Source: Flavobacterium frigoris PS1
GTDB taxonomy: Bacteria > Bacteroidota > Bacteroidia > Flavobacteriales > Flavobacteriaceae
Reading direction: 5' to 3'
DNA length: 64,000 nucleotides
Assembly: GCF_000252125.1 (NCBI RefSeq)
Contig: NZ_AHKF01000018.1
Coordinates: forward strand, 124,001-188,000
In this document: positions 19,701 through 28,061 of the stretch, in pieces
How positions within the stretch are numbered: position 1 is the stretch's first letter
Layout of the letters: the number at the start of each line of letters is the position of its first letter
The notes under the pieces: model-generated
What the model was told of the DNA's origin: nothing
Seen by the model: the letters and a program-made list of their open reading frames with translations, nothing else
Databases searched by the model: none
Program-made: the position numbers and the translations under genes

Positions 19701-21283
19701 CCTTTTACCTGATAAAACCCGGGAGTAATTGGACGGTAGGAATTACTAGTTTCACCTGGTATTATAGCATCATCTACATACCATTGAAAAGAGTCGTAAG
19801 AGGATAATGTGTTGATTTTTAAAATTACATTTGGAATGCAAGTTGAATTAGAAACGGAGATTTTATCAGTTACGATTTCAGGCTTAGTATCAAAACCAGA
19901 GTAGTACCCACCATAAGTAGCAGCCCCATTTGTTCCATAGTAAGAAACGTACACTTGGCTCGTTGATTTTACTGAAATGTTGCCTGTTAATCCAGTTACA
20001 GAATAGCGCTCAAATCCTGGATTTCCAGTAATTCCTGTTGCTGATCCTACAGAAACAAGTATGCCGTTTTGGTAAGCATTTACTGTAGCTCCTTTTTCAG
20101 TAACAATATTTAACCCGCCACTGTAGGTTACGTTTCCGATTGATTCAATGAATGGGATATTATCTACAATATTTGGTGTAGAACAATTTAAAGGGGGGAC
20201 AAAAAATAAGTTTTGATTTGCAGGAGAATTCGAACCTGAAGTACTTTGGTAGGCAAAAACTTTTTCGGATGTCAAAACATATAAGTTTCCGTCAATAAAA
20301 TTATTTCCATCAATATCGATATAATCGCCGGCATTAATCAGAGTTGTATATGGAGAAGTATTACCATTTAGATAAATGGCAGTATTGGGCTCGTGTGCAA
20401 TTAGTAAAACGCGTTCTAATTCAGGGCTAACTGATGTGATATTTCCTTTTACAAAGATGTATTCCTTACCCGTTTTTTCGAATGGAACAATTTGATCAAA
20501 ACCCACGTCTCGACCAATTGGAACTAAATTACCATTTTGTAAGCCTAGAAGTGTACTATTGCTTCCGCAAAAAGAACCCGCATTCACCACCACAGCTTTA
20601 TCCGATACGACCAAAGCTCCAATAATCTTAGAACTGTTTGAAGGAAAAGCATTATTTGTGTTTTCTAAAGCTAGTATATAACTTTCATTTTTGTTTAATA
20701 CAACGCTTATTGGCCCAGTAATGATTGTTCCGTCAGACAGAATTGCTCCAGTAGGAATATTAGAAATGGTTACTTTTGTACCGTTTTCAGTTGACAAAAT
20801 AGAAGCGAAATTTAGCACGGTTGTGTCAAATTGTGGATTAAGCATAGCGCCAAGTCTAAATTCTTTACCTAAGGCGCTATTGCCTTTTGAAACTAATCCT
20901 CCTGCATGATTGTATGTCCCATTAGGGTTTCTGCTAGAGTTTACTCGTACACTGACATAAATTAAATCCTCAGCTTCAATTAAATAACCTTTATTACTTG
21001 TTTTTAGAATGCTTGTTTTCGGGGTAAATAGTTGCGAGGAATTTCCAGAACCGATATAGTGGATGTAAGGAGTGTTCTTATTCACAACTCCTGGAATAAT
21101 GGCTCCTCCATTTTCTATTATTTTGAAATTAACATCACTGCTGTTAGGTGTCGAAATGTATATGTATTGATCTTCAGCCAAATTAGTTTGTGCAGTTAAT
21201 GGCGGAATATAATGTGTTTTACTAAACTGTGCAAAGCAGCTTATTGATAAAAAAGTAAAGAAAATAAGTAAAGTTTGTTTCAT
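16757..21283 (-). CDS. Giant surface protein: IgGFc-binding-like domain, TSP3 repeats, T9SS type B sorting domain
   Basis: This is a 1508-residue secreted protein. A signal peptide (1-18) is followed by an N-terminal region (about 20-480) resembling the IgGFc-binding domain seen in many Bacteroidota surface proteins. Asp-rich calcium-binding thrombospondin type 3 repeats occur near 550-580, 765-790, 835-850 and 895-920 ('DSDNDGIPD' type). Next come Ig-like segments and 'QCDDDTDGISNF' units. The last 80 residues ('FTPNSDGYNDYW … WDGTFNGQPLPSDDYWYTV … GHFTLKR') are the gliding-motility-associated C-terminal signal used by the type IX secretion system, type B. It should be secreted and held on the cell surface, possibly as an adhesin. 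It lies 24 bases after the sister gene, in the same operon. The ligand is unknown. Confidence 0.85.
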   Translation of the reverse strand: MKQTLLIFFTFLSISCFAQFSKTHYIPPLTAQTNLAEDQYIYISTPNSSDVNFKIIENGGAIIPGVVNKNTPYIHYIGSGNSSQLFTPKTSILKTSNKGYLIEAEDLIYVSVRVNSSRNPNGTYNHAGGLVSKGNSALGKEFRLGAMLNPQFDTTVLNFASILSTENGTKVTISNIPTGAILSDGTIITGPISVVLNKNESYILALENTNNAFPSNSSKIIGALVVSDKAVVVNAGSFCGSNSTLLGLQNGNLVPIGRDVGFDQIVPFEKTGKEYIFVKGNITSVSPELERVLLIAHEPNTAIYLNGNTSPYTTLINAGDYIDIDGNNFIDGNLYVLTSEKVFAYQSTSGSNSPANQNLFFVPPLNCSTPNIVDNIPFIESIGNVTYSGGLNIVTEKGATVNAYQNGILVSVGSATGITGNPGFERYSVTGLTGNISVKSTSQVYVSYYGTNGAATYGGYYSGFDTKPEIVTDKISVSNSTCIPNVILKINTLSSYDSFQWYVDDAIIPGETSNSYRPITPGFYQVKGSISNCPSTIPIFSDKIPVSNCPTNIDNDSANDNIDIDNDNDGITNCTESFGNQNISLANLNFGTVSIGDYSNTFNGVLSNSTAISTIPFTGSADGSFVSDVTAGKLNYVSYLMSFAKPISLGIEYISSANVSNLLNADAEYIISSDVDKTITVLNPTDQLLIDTNYDGIYESGITEFSSFEIRFRLKSTTSLPAGSGTFKFLTYLTNTVRFTHKNLSDDSSNKSSLKFFAVCVPKDSDKDGISDQLDIDSDNDGIPDAIEAQGNTFIPYTSADVNKDGLSDAFGTGIVPIDTDLDLSIGGVPDYLDLDSDNDGIYDLVESGSAAIDLNKDGVIDGAKSTFAANGLSLSVETSNDSGALNYIVRDTDADGIKNYREIDSDNDLCYDVIEAGFLDANNDGLLGNNPIVINTNGVVTSGTAYSTPNLNYITAAPIVITTQPNVAPTCELENAKIEIVDNGGNTYQWQVATNGTSWSNVINNAIYSGAQLNTLTITRVTSAMNGYRYQVVLHKIGNSCGLTSSATTLSILALPTIASPVTLVQCDDDTDGISNFNLTTKNSFISANHLVENFTYFTTFDGATTNDNTLLIKTPLSYRSSNGTIWSRVENENGCFSISQLNLIVSTTQIKKTYRRTIEICDDYIDPTHDDTDGISSFDFNGATTEIKALLPSPSTLYEIKYYSNESDALSQLNEIINTSNYRNTTSPYQQDIWVRVSSTLDNSCYGLGPHVKLIVNSKPNISSNENNSDDTLVCSNLPTFFVKLDAGIQDGSPISNYTYIWTKDNKILTGSTNYSLDVNEMGTYSVEVKTIAGCSRTRTIKVTASDIAHISSISIIDLSETNTITVNTTGQGKYQYSLDAPTGPFQVSNFFDNVSAGTHDVYIIDKNGCGTISQTIAVIGLPKYFTPNSDGYNDYWNVKGVNANFNTNSIIFIYDRYGKLITKIKTDSVGWDGTFNGQPLPSDDYWYTVKLEDGREAKGHFTLKR

Positions 21284-21307
21284 TCGCTAAAAATAGTTAA
21301 ATATCTA

Positions 21308-23638
21308 TTATCTTTTTAAAGAAAAGTGGCCTTTTATGATTTTTCCATCTTCGAAATTTAAAGAAAACCAGTAGTCGTCTGCGGGTAAGATGTGGCCATT
21401 AAAAAAACCGTTCCAGTATATAGCAGAGGAGTTCAATTGTTTTAATAATTTGCCATATCGATTGTAAATAGTAACAGTAGATTTAGGTAACAAATCAAGA
21501 TTTTTTATACGCCATGTATCATTAAATCCATCTCCATTTGGGGTGAAAAAACGAGGGTAATCTAGCACATAAACTGGATAGGGGACTGACAAACCACAGC
21601 CGTTTTTATCTCTTACATAAGCCAAATATGTACCTGGGGCTATACCTTCAAATTTGGGGTCATTTTGAAAGTAGGAGGTGTCAAGTGAGAACTCATAATT
21701 TCCAACTCCTGTATATTCTATTAAAATTGAATTTTGATTGCCTGAAAAATCAATTATTTCTGCTCCAGTAATAGTTGCTATTCCGGATGGGTTTATATGA
21801 AACGTTTTTGTTGCTTCACATCCATTTCCATTACTGACTTTTACTGAATAATCCCCTGCTGAGCTTACTGTAATGATGTTGGTTGTTGCCCCAGTATTCC
21901 ATAGATAACTGGAATAGCCAGTTGCGACAGTGAGGCTTATAGCAGTTCCATTGCATAGAAAAGTATTCTCTTCTTGAAAATCTCTAGGATTAAAAGTGTT
22001 TACTACCAAGGTGATGGGTGTAATGTCATAACAATCCGCTCCGTTTATGATTCGGGCATAAATAATTTGTTGATTGGGAACTGTATTATTGAAAATATTA
22101 GGCAAGCTGTTGTTTTGCATCACAGCATCGGTTAGATTCAAGTAGTATTCTACTGTTAAACCCTGGGGCAAGCCTTGTAATACTTGCATACTAACTTGAG
22201 AATTTAAATCGAAACGATATAAACCGTCTTGGGTAGTGTCTCCATCACAAGTTGTTATTGGATTTTGTGTTGGTATTGTATTGTTTGAGATTTGCAGATT
22301 GAGTTGCGCATAATTAGAACAACCATAGTTATTTGATACTCTTGCATAAACAATTTGATTTGCAGATGTATTATTGTAATTCTTAGGATTGGTTATAGGG
22401 TTAATTGCTGCTTTTGCATCAGATAATGTCTTATAATACACTACAGCACTCAAACTAGGATCGTTTCCTTTAATGGCAGTATCCATTTTTGTCAAATCAA
22501 ATACTGAAATTCCATCACCATCAGCATCGCATTGGATCATTGTCTGGTTATTCAAAAGAATTTCGGGAGTATATTCAATTGTAATTTGATTTGTTGCTAT
22601 GCATGTAGACGGATTTAAGGTAATTTCTACTTTATAAGTTCCTGCATCTGTCACTGTATAAGATGGATCTGTTTCGGTTGTTAATAAAATATTATTTTTA
22701 AACCATTTGTAGCTGTAACTGGGAGGGAGTTTAGTATCAATCAAATAAGTTTGGCCAAAACAAATTCCATTGTTAGTAGCTAGTAATCGATCAGCGCCTA
22801 AGTCTACTTTCGAAACAAAACTACCCGCCTGAAGAAAAACAGCAGAGTCGTAATAAACAAACTCATCATCAGCGATTACTAACTTAATATGATATGAATT
22901 TCCTGCAATAACTTCTGTTTGTGCATTCAGAGCTATTGTTTGTCCGCTGTAATTTATGGGACTAGAGCTTGTAGTCGATGTGTTTGATTGCCCAAAATAT
23001 TGTTCGTTTAGTGCCGAACATCCGCTTGTGCTTCCTGATGAGTTTGTGAAACTGATGATCGGGTGTACATTTTCAGATGAAACAGGGGTAATCGTATTGG
23101 GTAGTACAGCTATATTTTTGTAAATGGCAGCGCTACTATTTTCTTTGATTAAAAAAGCAAATCCGTCTGAAAAACGACATGGGAAATCATCTTGGTATTC
23201 ATTGGAAGCAAAAATATAATTAAAACTAATGAAATTAGTCAATGGGACGAAATCGAATTCTAGGACAGAAGCATTAATTGATTTAATTCCTAGGGCCTGA
23301 TCTAAATCTAGATCTCCTTTCCAAGAAGAATTTCCTCCGCCTTGATTTCTTAAGAACGGCCCAACTGAATTGCTGCTGCTCCATGTGCTTAATAATACAC
23401 CTTCGGTAAATGGAAAAGTACTTGTTCCGGAGTTGAAATATCCATAACTATTTTGAGTTCCCGTAAAAGTATCACCAGACACGCTTGCTGATGACGTAGA
23501 TGCACAAGAACTATTTTTGGTAAGTAAGTCGACTAGGTTTTGCGCCGTATAGGTGTCATTTACTGTAATAGATTGAGCCATTGCACTTGCTGAAATGCAA
23601 CAAAGTAGGATACAAAACATTATTTTTATCCATTTCAT
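21308..23638 (-). CDS. Choice-of-anchor L surface protein with T9SS type B sorting domain
   Basis: This is a 776-residue secreted protein. After a signal peptide (1-21, 'SASAMAQ') comes a choice-of-anchor L domain (about 25-280), recognised by 'GVLLSTWSSSN', 'LEFDFVPLTNFISFNYIFASNEY' and 'DGFAFLI'. Ig/PKD-like segments and two 'QCDADGDGISVFDL' units follow, then a type B T9SS C-terminal domain ('FTPNGDGFNDTW … WNGFFNGHILPADDYW … GHFSLKR'). The C-terminal half is built like that of the 1508-residue neighbour, so the pair are partial paralogues. The gene starts 15 bases after the ABC permease stop, so transporter and surface proteins probably form one transcript. Confidence 0.87.
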   Translation of the reverse strand: MKWIKIMFCILLCCISASAMAQSITVNDTYTAQNLVDLLTKNSSCASTSSASVSGDTFTGTQNSYGYFNSGTSTFPFTEGVLLSTWSSSNSVGPFLRNQGGGNSSWKGDLDLDQALGIKSINASVLEFDFVPLTNFISFNYIFASNEYQDDFPCRFSDGFAFLIKENSSAAIYKNIAVLPNTITPVSSENVHPIISFTNSSGSTSGCSALNEQYFGQSNTSTTSSSPINYSGQTIALNAQTEVIAGNSYHIKLVIADDEFVYYDSAVFLQAGSFVSKVDLGADRLLATNNGICFGQTYLIDTKLPPSYSYKWFKNNILLTTETDPSYTVTDAGTYKVEITLNPSTCIATNQITIEYTPEILLNNQTMIQCDADGDGISVFDLTKMDTAIKGNDPSLSAVVYYKTLSDAKAAINPITNPKNYNNTSANQIVYARVSNNYGCSNYAQLNLQISNNTIPTQNPITTCDGDTTQDGLYRFDLNSQVSMQVLQGLPQGLTVEYYLNLTDAVMQNNSLPNIFNNTVPNQQIIYARIINGADCYDITPITLVVNTFNPRDFQEENTFLCNGTAISLTVATGYSSYLWNTGATTNIITVSSAGDYSVKVSNGNGCEATKTFHINPSGIATITGAEIIDFSGNQNSILIEYTGVGNYEFSLDTSYFQNDPKFEGIAPGTYLAYVRDKNGCGLSVPYPVYVLDYPRFFTPNGDGFNDTWRIKNLDLLPKSTVTIYNRYGKLLKQLNSSAIYWNGFFNGHILPADDYWFSLNFEDGKIIKGHFSLKR

Positions 23639-23653
23639 AGTGCTTTAAATATA

Positions 23654-24490
23654 CTATAAATCTCTGTTTTTTAGTAATTTGTACGAGAATAACATGAATA
23701 GGAGAGACCAAGCTAATACAATAAGGACTGAAGAAAAATGAACGCCGTAATCTTTAATACCATCCACTCCGATTTGGGTTCCGATGGTCTTGATTACAGA
23801 CAATCTGGAGAAAGGTTCTATGATTAAATTTGACATGGATTCTAGTGGAAAAAACTGTGTAATAGAATAGGCTATTTTATTATCTGGAAAAATTTGAAAA
23901 ACTAAAATTCCTTTAACAATACTTTCAATTATTCCCCAAACTAGTAGAAAGCCTAAAGCAAAAGCAGATCGTTTGACCAATATTCCTAGAAATAAGCAAA
24001 AAGAGAAAAAGCCAACTAATTTGACGAAGAATGCCAAAAGGTACTCCATATTAGAGAATACGATACTCAATTCAGTATAAGAAGAAAAGCTATAACCCAA
24101 TAGCAAACTCATGACAAAAACAAAAACAGTGGAGGCAAAAGCGAAGACGAGTACGGTCAGGAATTTAGAAAAAATGAATTCCTTTTTACTCATTCCGTCG
24201 ATGAGGTTTTGTTTTAGGGTACCATAGCTATATTCATTTGCCATCATCGATACAATTACGATAGCCAAAAAGAATTTTAACAAAGCGGCTACATACGTAT
24301 TAAAATGCCAGATGAACGGAAAGTTGAAAATTCCCATTTCGGCCAGGTGTAACTTAAAAAAGCCAATGTCAAATTTTATAGAGGCAATTAAGGCGATAAA
24401 AGAAAGTAAAATAAAATAGGTAAATGTTAAAACGCGGCTGGCTTTATTCATCCAGATTTTTTGCAATTCTATAGAAAGTAATCGTTTCAT
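23654..24490 (-). CDS. ABC-2 type transporter permease
   Basis: This is a 278-residue integral membrane protein with about six hydrophobic helices (around 18-38, 62-84, 105-130, 143-172, 175-195 and 250-270). Its opening 'MKRLLSIELQKIWMNKASRV' is typical of ABC-2 permeases. It pairs with the ATPase gene 56 bases upstream in the same direction. Members of this class export or modulate small hydrophobic or peptide substrates, or act in gliding machinery; it is too unlike GldF in what I can see to name it so. The substrate is unknown. Confidence 0.82.
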   Translation of the reverse strand: MKRLLSIELQKIWMNKASRVLTFTYFILLSFIALIASIKFDIGFFKLHLAEMGIFNFPFIWHFNTYVAALLKFFLAIVIVSMMANEYSYGTLKQNLIDGMSKKEFIFSKFLTVLVFAFASTVFVFVMSLLLGYSFSSYTELSIVFSNMEYLLAFFVKLVGFFSFCLFLGILVKRSAFALGFLLVWGIIESIVKGILVFQIFPDNKIAYSITQFFPLESMSNLIIEPFSRLSVIKTIGTQIGVDGIKDYGVHFSSVLIVLAWSLLFMLFSYKLLKNRDL

Positions 24491-24546
24491 TTTGTTTTGG
24501 AATTAGGATTTGTGAATTAGGATTGTACTGCGACTGAATAACCTAA

Positions 24547-25449
24547 TCACGACTCACTGTTTTTTGTCAATTCTAAAAATTGTTCCTCTAGACTGTGTTT
24601 GCGTTTTACTAAATGACTTAAATTGATATTGTTTTCAAAAAGATATTTATTTAAGGACGCAGCTTCCAAGGCAGTTTTTAGATAGACAAAAACTTTTCCT
24701 TCTTCCTGTTTGACACTTTCAACGGCAGGGTGTATCTTTAAAAGTTGGGTCAACTTCTCATTGTCATCGGCTTGCAGTTCAAAGAAGCCTTCATTAGCAG
24801 ACATTCCATCGACTGTACCAGAATATAAAACGGTACCTTTTCTTAAAACCAATGCGTGCGTACATACTTTTTCAACTTCATCTAGTAGGTGCGAAGCCAA
24901 TAAAATCGTTGTACCCTGAGCGGCGATTTGTTTGATTATATCTCTGATTTGATGGATTCCCTGTGGATCGAGGCCATTTGTAGGCTCGTCCAGAATTAGT
25001 ATTTCAGGGTCATTAAGTAGGGCAGAGGCTATGGCCAGACGTTGTTTCATCCCTAAAGAAAAAGTACTGAACTTGCTGTTTTTTCTTTCGTCTAAACCCA
25101 CTAATTCCAGTTTTTCCTGAATTTTAGTGTATTTGATATTCTTAATTTTACAGACTAGCTTCAAGTTTTGCTCTGCAGTCATGTAAGGGTAAAAATTGGG
25201 TCTTTCGATAATGGCTCCCACTTTCTGCAAAGCTTCGTGAGTTTGCATTTTACCATCGAACCAACTGTATTCTCCTGATGTTTTGTTCACCACATTCAAA
25301 ACAATTCCCAATGTTGTGGACTTACCGCTGCCGTTAGGGCCTAGAATACCGTATACGTTACCTCTTTTTATTTCGAAAGAAACATTTCGTAAGGCCTGTA
25401 AACTGCCATAACGCTTGTTGAGGTTTTTAATTGAAAGTATGGTTTGCAA
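24547..25449 (-). CDS. ABC transporter ATP-binding protein
   Basis: This 300-residue ABC ATPase has Walker A 'GPNGSGKST' near residue 38, signature 'FSLGMKQRL' near 127, Walker B 'LILDEP' near 150 and a switch His ('ASHLLDEV') near 185. A C-terminal regulatory extension as in ABC-2 type exporters follows. It energises the permease encoded just downstream. The reading frame begins with TTG (25447-25449): no ATG lies upstream in frame as far back as I read, nor downstream before Walker A. TTG, or the preceding ATT, must therefore start it, which may keep expression low. Confidence 0.88.
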   Translation of the reverse strand: MQTILSIKNLNKRYGSLQALRNVSFEIKRGNVYGILGPNGSGKSTTLGIVLNVVNKTSGEYSWFDGKMQTHEALQKVGAIIERPNFYPYMTAEQNLKLVCKIKNIKYTKIQEKLELVGLDERKNSKFSTFSLGMKQRLAIASALLNDPEILILDEPTNGLDPQGIHQIRDIIKQIAAQGTTILLASHLLDEVEKVCTHALVLRKGTVLYSGTVDGMSANEGFFELQADDNEKLTQLLKIHPAVESVKQEEGKVFVYLKTALEAASLNKYLFENNINLSHLVKRKHSLEEQFLELTKNSES

Positions 25450-25515
25450 AATGTTCGTTTTTTTATGTTTTTTATAAGACGAACAAGATATAAAATTGTT
25501 ACAGTTAATTTGGAC

Positions 25516-25917
25516 TTAGTTTGGTATTGCTATTAATTCGGTAGCAATTTCTAGTTTCGTTGCGTTAATAGGTTTCATGATATAGCTTTTCACCATATCG
25601 TATTTTTTCACCATCTCTATATCGTGAGGGTCAATTGAAGAACTAACAATGAAAATGGAAATCTCTTTTTTTATAGGCAAAAGAATAAACTCGTCGAGAA
25701 ACTGCCAGCCATCCAGAATCGGCATATTTAAATCTAATAAAATAACGTCAGGGAGATTTGTAGGAGTATTGCAATTTTTTTTTAGTTCGTCTAAGGCAAA
25801 TTGAGGATTAAAAAACGAAATTATTTCCTCACAAAAATTATTTTTAGAAATTAACATGCTCATTAATTTTATCGATAGTTTATCATCGTCAATAATATAG
25901 GTGATTTTATTTTTCAT
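25516..25917 (-). CDS. Single-domain response regulator
   Basis: This 133-residue receiver domain has acidic pocket D10-D11-D12, phospho-acceptor D62 ('ILLDLNMPILDGWQF') and K115 ('IMKP'). It closely resembles the receiver at 12365, even to 'VSSSIDPHDIEMVKKYDMV' against 'LSSTIDPEDLEKAKKYPMV'. Its start overlaps the end of the kinase gene by 11 bases, so the two are translationally linked. There is no output domain. Confidence 0.9.
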   Translation of the reverse strand: MKNKITYIIDDDKLSIKLMSMLISKNNFCEEIISFFNPQFALDELKKNCNTPTNLPDVILLDLNMPILDGWQFLDEFILLPIKKEISIFIVSSSIDPHDIEMVKKYDMVKSYIMKPINATKLEIATELIAIPN

Positions 25918-27736
25918 TTATATAAATTTTAAAGACAGATCCAATTCCTTCTTCACTTTCGACCTCAATTTTTCCTTTCATGGCTTCAAGCTGATTTTTG
26001 GTAATGCATAAACCAATTCCTCTGGCGTCTTCATTTCCATGAAAGGTTTTGTACATTCCGAAAATTTTATGTCCATTCTTTTTTAAATCGATGCCTAATC
26101 CATTGTCTTTAAAAGTTATAACAGTATAGTTTCGGTTGATTTCATAGCCAATTTTTAAAATTGCTTTTCGTTGAAGGGATCTGTATTTTATTGCGTTTGT
26201 AAAAAGGTTAAGTAAAATGCTGTCTAGATATGCGGGTATTACGCTTATAACCAAGTCTTCAGGTATAGCGTGTGTAATTTCTATTTGGCTATTTTTAATG
26301 GCTAGAAGTAATGCGGTTTTGGTTTTTTCTATTTCATCGTATAAAAAAACATTCTTTTTTTCGATGTTTGTATTTTTTTGAATAGTAATGATTTCGTTCA
26401 GATATTCAATTGTTTCAGACAATTTTTCAGTTCCTTCTTTAAACATTTCAATATACGACAGTTTTTCATCTGTATTTTCAGCCGTTTCGATTACGTCTAA
26501 TACCATTAGTAAATTACTGGTGTGAGATCGGATATTGTGGGAAACGATATGTGCGAAATTAAATAGCTTACTATTTTGTTCGCTGGTAACTTCTAATATT
26601 CTTTTTAGTTCAATCTCTTTTTCGACCCTAGTAGTCACATCTCTCCCAACACAAACAAATTTAATACAATTGCCCCCATCGTCAAATACTGGGGTGATAT
26701 TTGATTCATACCAGAATTTTCCTTTCGATTTATTATAATTAAGAATGGTAAATTTTAAATTTTCTTTCTTCTCTAGCGCAAATTTTATGTTGTGTACTGT
26801 TTGCGAGTCGGTTTCTGGACCACTCAATAAAAAACGAGGTGTTTTGCCTACTGTCTCTTCTAAACTGAAACCTGTTAGTTTTATATAAGCTTTGTTTGCC
26901 CAAACTGCTTTTCCTTCTGGATCTGCAATTACGATGGCATCTGTCGTCTCAGAGGCAACAAGCGACAACATATTTAGGTTATATTCGGAGTCCCTACGTT
27001 CACTGATGTCCCTAAAGAAGCAAACAAGGAACGTTTGATTATCAACTATAAATTTTTTACCGGAGGCGACCTCTACTGGTATTATCGTACCGTTATTTAA
27101 TTTTAAGTCGGTTTCATTGACAAAATGGTTGTCTTTTCTTAATTGATTAGCTAGAAATATCCGAATTTCTTTTCTTTTGTCAATGGGGAATAGTTCAGAA
27201 TTGTGTAAACCTAATAATTCCGAAGGACTATATCCAGTAAGTTCATAAGATCTAGTATTACAGTCAGAAATGATCCCAGTAGCGGAGTTAATTATAATGA
27301 TAGCGTCATTAGCACTAGAAAAAACAGAAGAGAATTTCTCAACGCTAAGTTCAAGTTTTTTAATGAGGTTTTGCTCTTTTGTGATGTCTTGAAAAGTGCC
27401 TAGTAATCGGGTTACTATAGTATCAATAACTTCAACGCGGCAAATACATTCAATATATTTGGTATTGTTTTTAGCAGTTGTGATTTGAAATTTATCGATA
27501 AAAGAAATTCCGTCATCAGTTGCTTTTTGCACTAGGTTTATAATTTTTTCTCGGTTTTCACCTTCAGTAAAGAAATTAATTTCACTTCCTTTTATTGGAA
27601 CAAAATCTTCAGGTAGTTCAAGAATAGATTTTGTTATGGAATCCCAATAATAAGTATCGGTTTCTAGATTTAATTCCCATATTCCAATTTTAGCGGTTTG
27701 AGCCGCCTCAATGTAAATCTGTTGCTTGTTTATCAT
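25907..27736 (-). CDS. Soluble triple-PAS sensor histidine kinase
   Basis: This is a 609-residue kinase without membrane helices. Three PAS domains are visible (about 5-120, 130-245 and 255-370; the third has 'GFSLEETVGKTPRFLLSGPETD'). A HisKA region then has H400 in 'IVSHNIRSHTSNLL' and an ATPase domain with 'NLFTNAIKY', 'DNGLGIDL' and 'RGIGLCITKNQ'. The usual proline five residues after the His is replaced by Thr, unlike the kinase at 12783 (HNLRAP). It probably senses a cytoplasmic or diffusible signal and phosphorylates the receiver encoded next to it (11-base overlap). A TAAATTTG -7 box lies at 27772-27779. Confidence 0.88.
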   Translation of the reverse strand: MINKQQIYIEAAQTAKIGIWELNLETDTYYWDSITKSILELPEDFVPIKGSEINFFTEGENREKIINLVQKATDDGISFIDKFQITTAKNNTKYIECICRVEVIDTIVTRLLGTFQDITKEQNLIKKLELSVEKFSSVFSSANDAIIIINSATGIISDCNTRSYELTGYSPSELLGLHNSELFPIDKRKEIRIFLANQLRKDNHFVNETDLKLNNGTIIPVEVASGKKFIVDNQTFLVCFFRDISERRDSEYNLNMLSLVASETTDAIVIADPEGKAVWANKAYIKLTGFSLEETVGKTPRFLLSGPETDSQTVHNIKFALEKKENLKFTILNYNKSKGKFWYESNITPVFDDGGNCIKFVCVGRDVTTRVEKEIELKRILEVTSEQNSKLFNFAHIVSHNIRSHTSNLLMVLDVIETAENTDEKLSYIEMFKEGTEKLSETIEYLNEIITIQKNTNIEKKNVFLYDEIEKTKTALLLAIKNSQIEITHAIPEDLVISVIPAYLDSILLNLFTNAIKYRSLQRKAILKIGYEINRNYTVITFKDNGLGIDLKKNGHKIFGMYKTFHGNEDARGIGLCITKNQLEAMKGKIEVESEEGIGSVFKIYINEK

Positions 27737-28061
27737 AGTAGGTTATAATGTCTGTATTATTTTGGGGCAGTCAAATTTAAAATAAATATCGGTTTTATTG
27801 GGTTTTTAGCGGTAAATAAGGCTCGTTTTTTGGTTTTTTAAAATTTAAACACGTTAAACAATTGTTAAACAGCTGTTTCTGATTTTATTTTAAAAGGATA
27901 GCTTTGTTTTTGAATAAAATTTTTCTTACAGCATCAAATGATTGATTTTTATTGTAGAAACCACAAATGATAGGTTGAGTCTTTATTAAAACTGGAGTTG
28001 TTAGTGTTTTATTGTCATTACGTTTAAATTGATGTAAATTTGTAATAAATACATATTCCTA
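27737..28061. other. Divergent intergenic region
   Basis: About 325 AT-rich bases lie between the divergent kinase and the kinase-fold-like gene. They hold a minus-strand -7 box (TAAATTTG, 27772-27779) and the plus-strand promoter at 28012-28042. I see no small gene, RNA or repeat. Confidence 0.6.
28012..28042 (+). promoter_or_regulatory. Promoter for the 28062 gene
   Basis: A TTG at 28012-28014, a 20-base spacer and TAAATTTG at 28035-28042 fully match the Bacteroidota consensus. They end 19 bases before the ATG. Confidence 0.7.
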
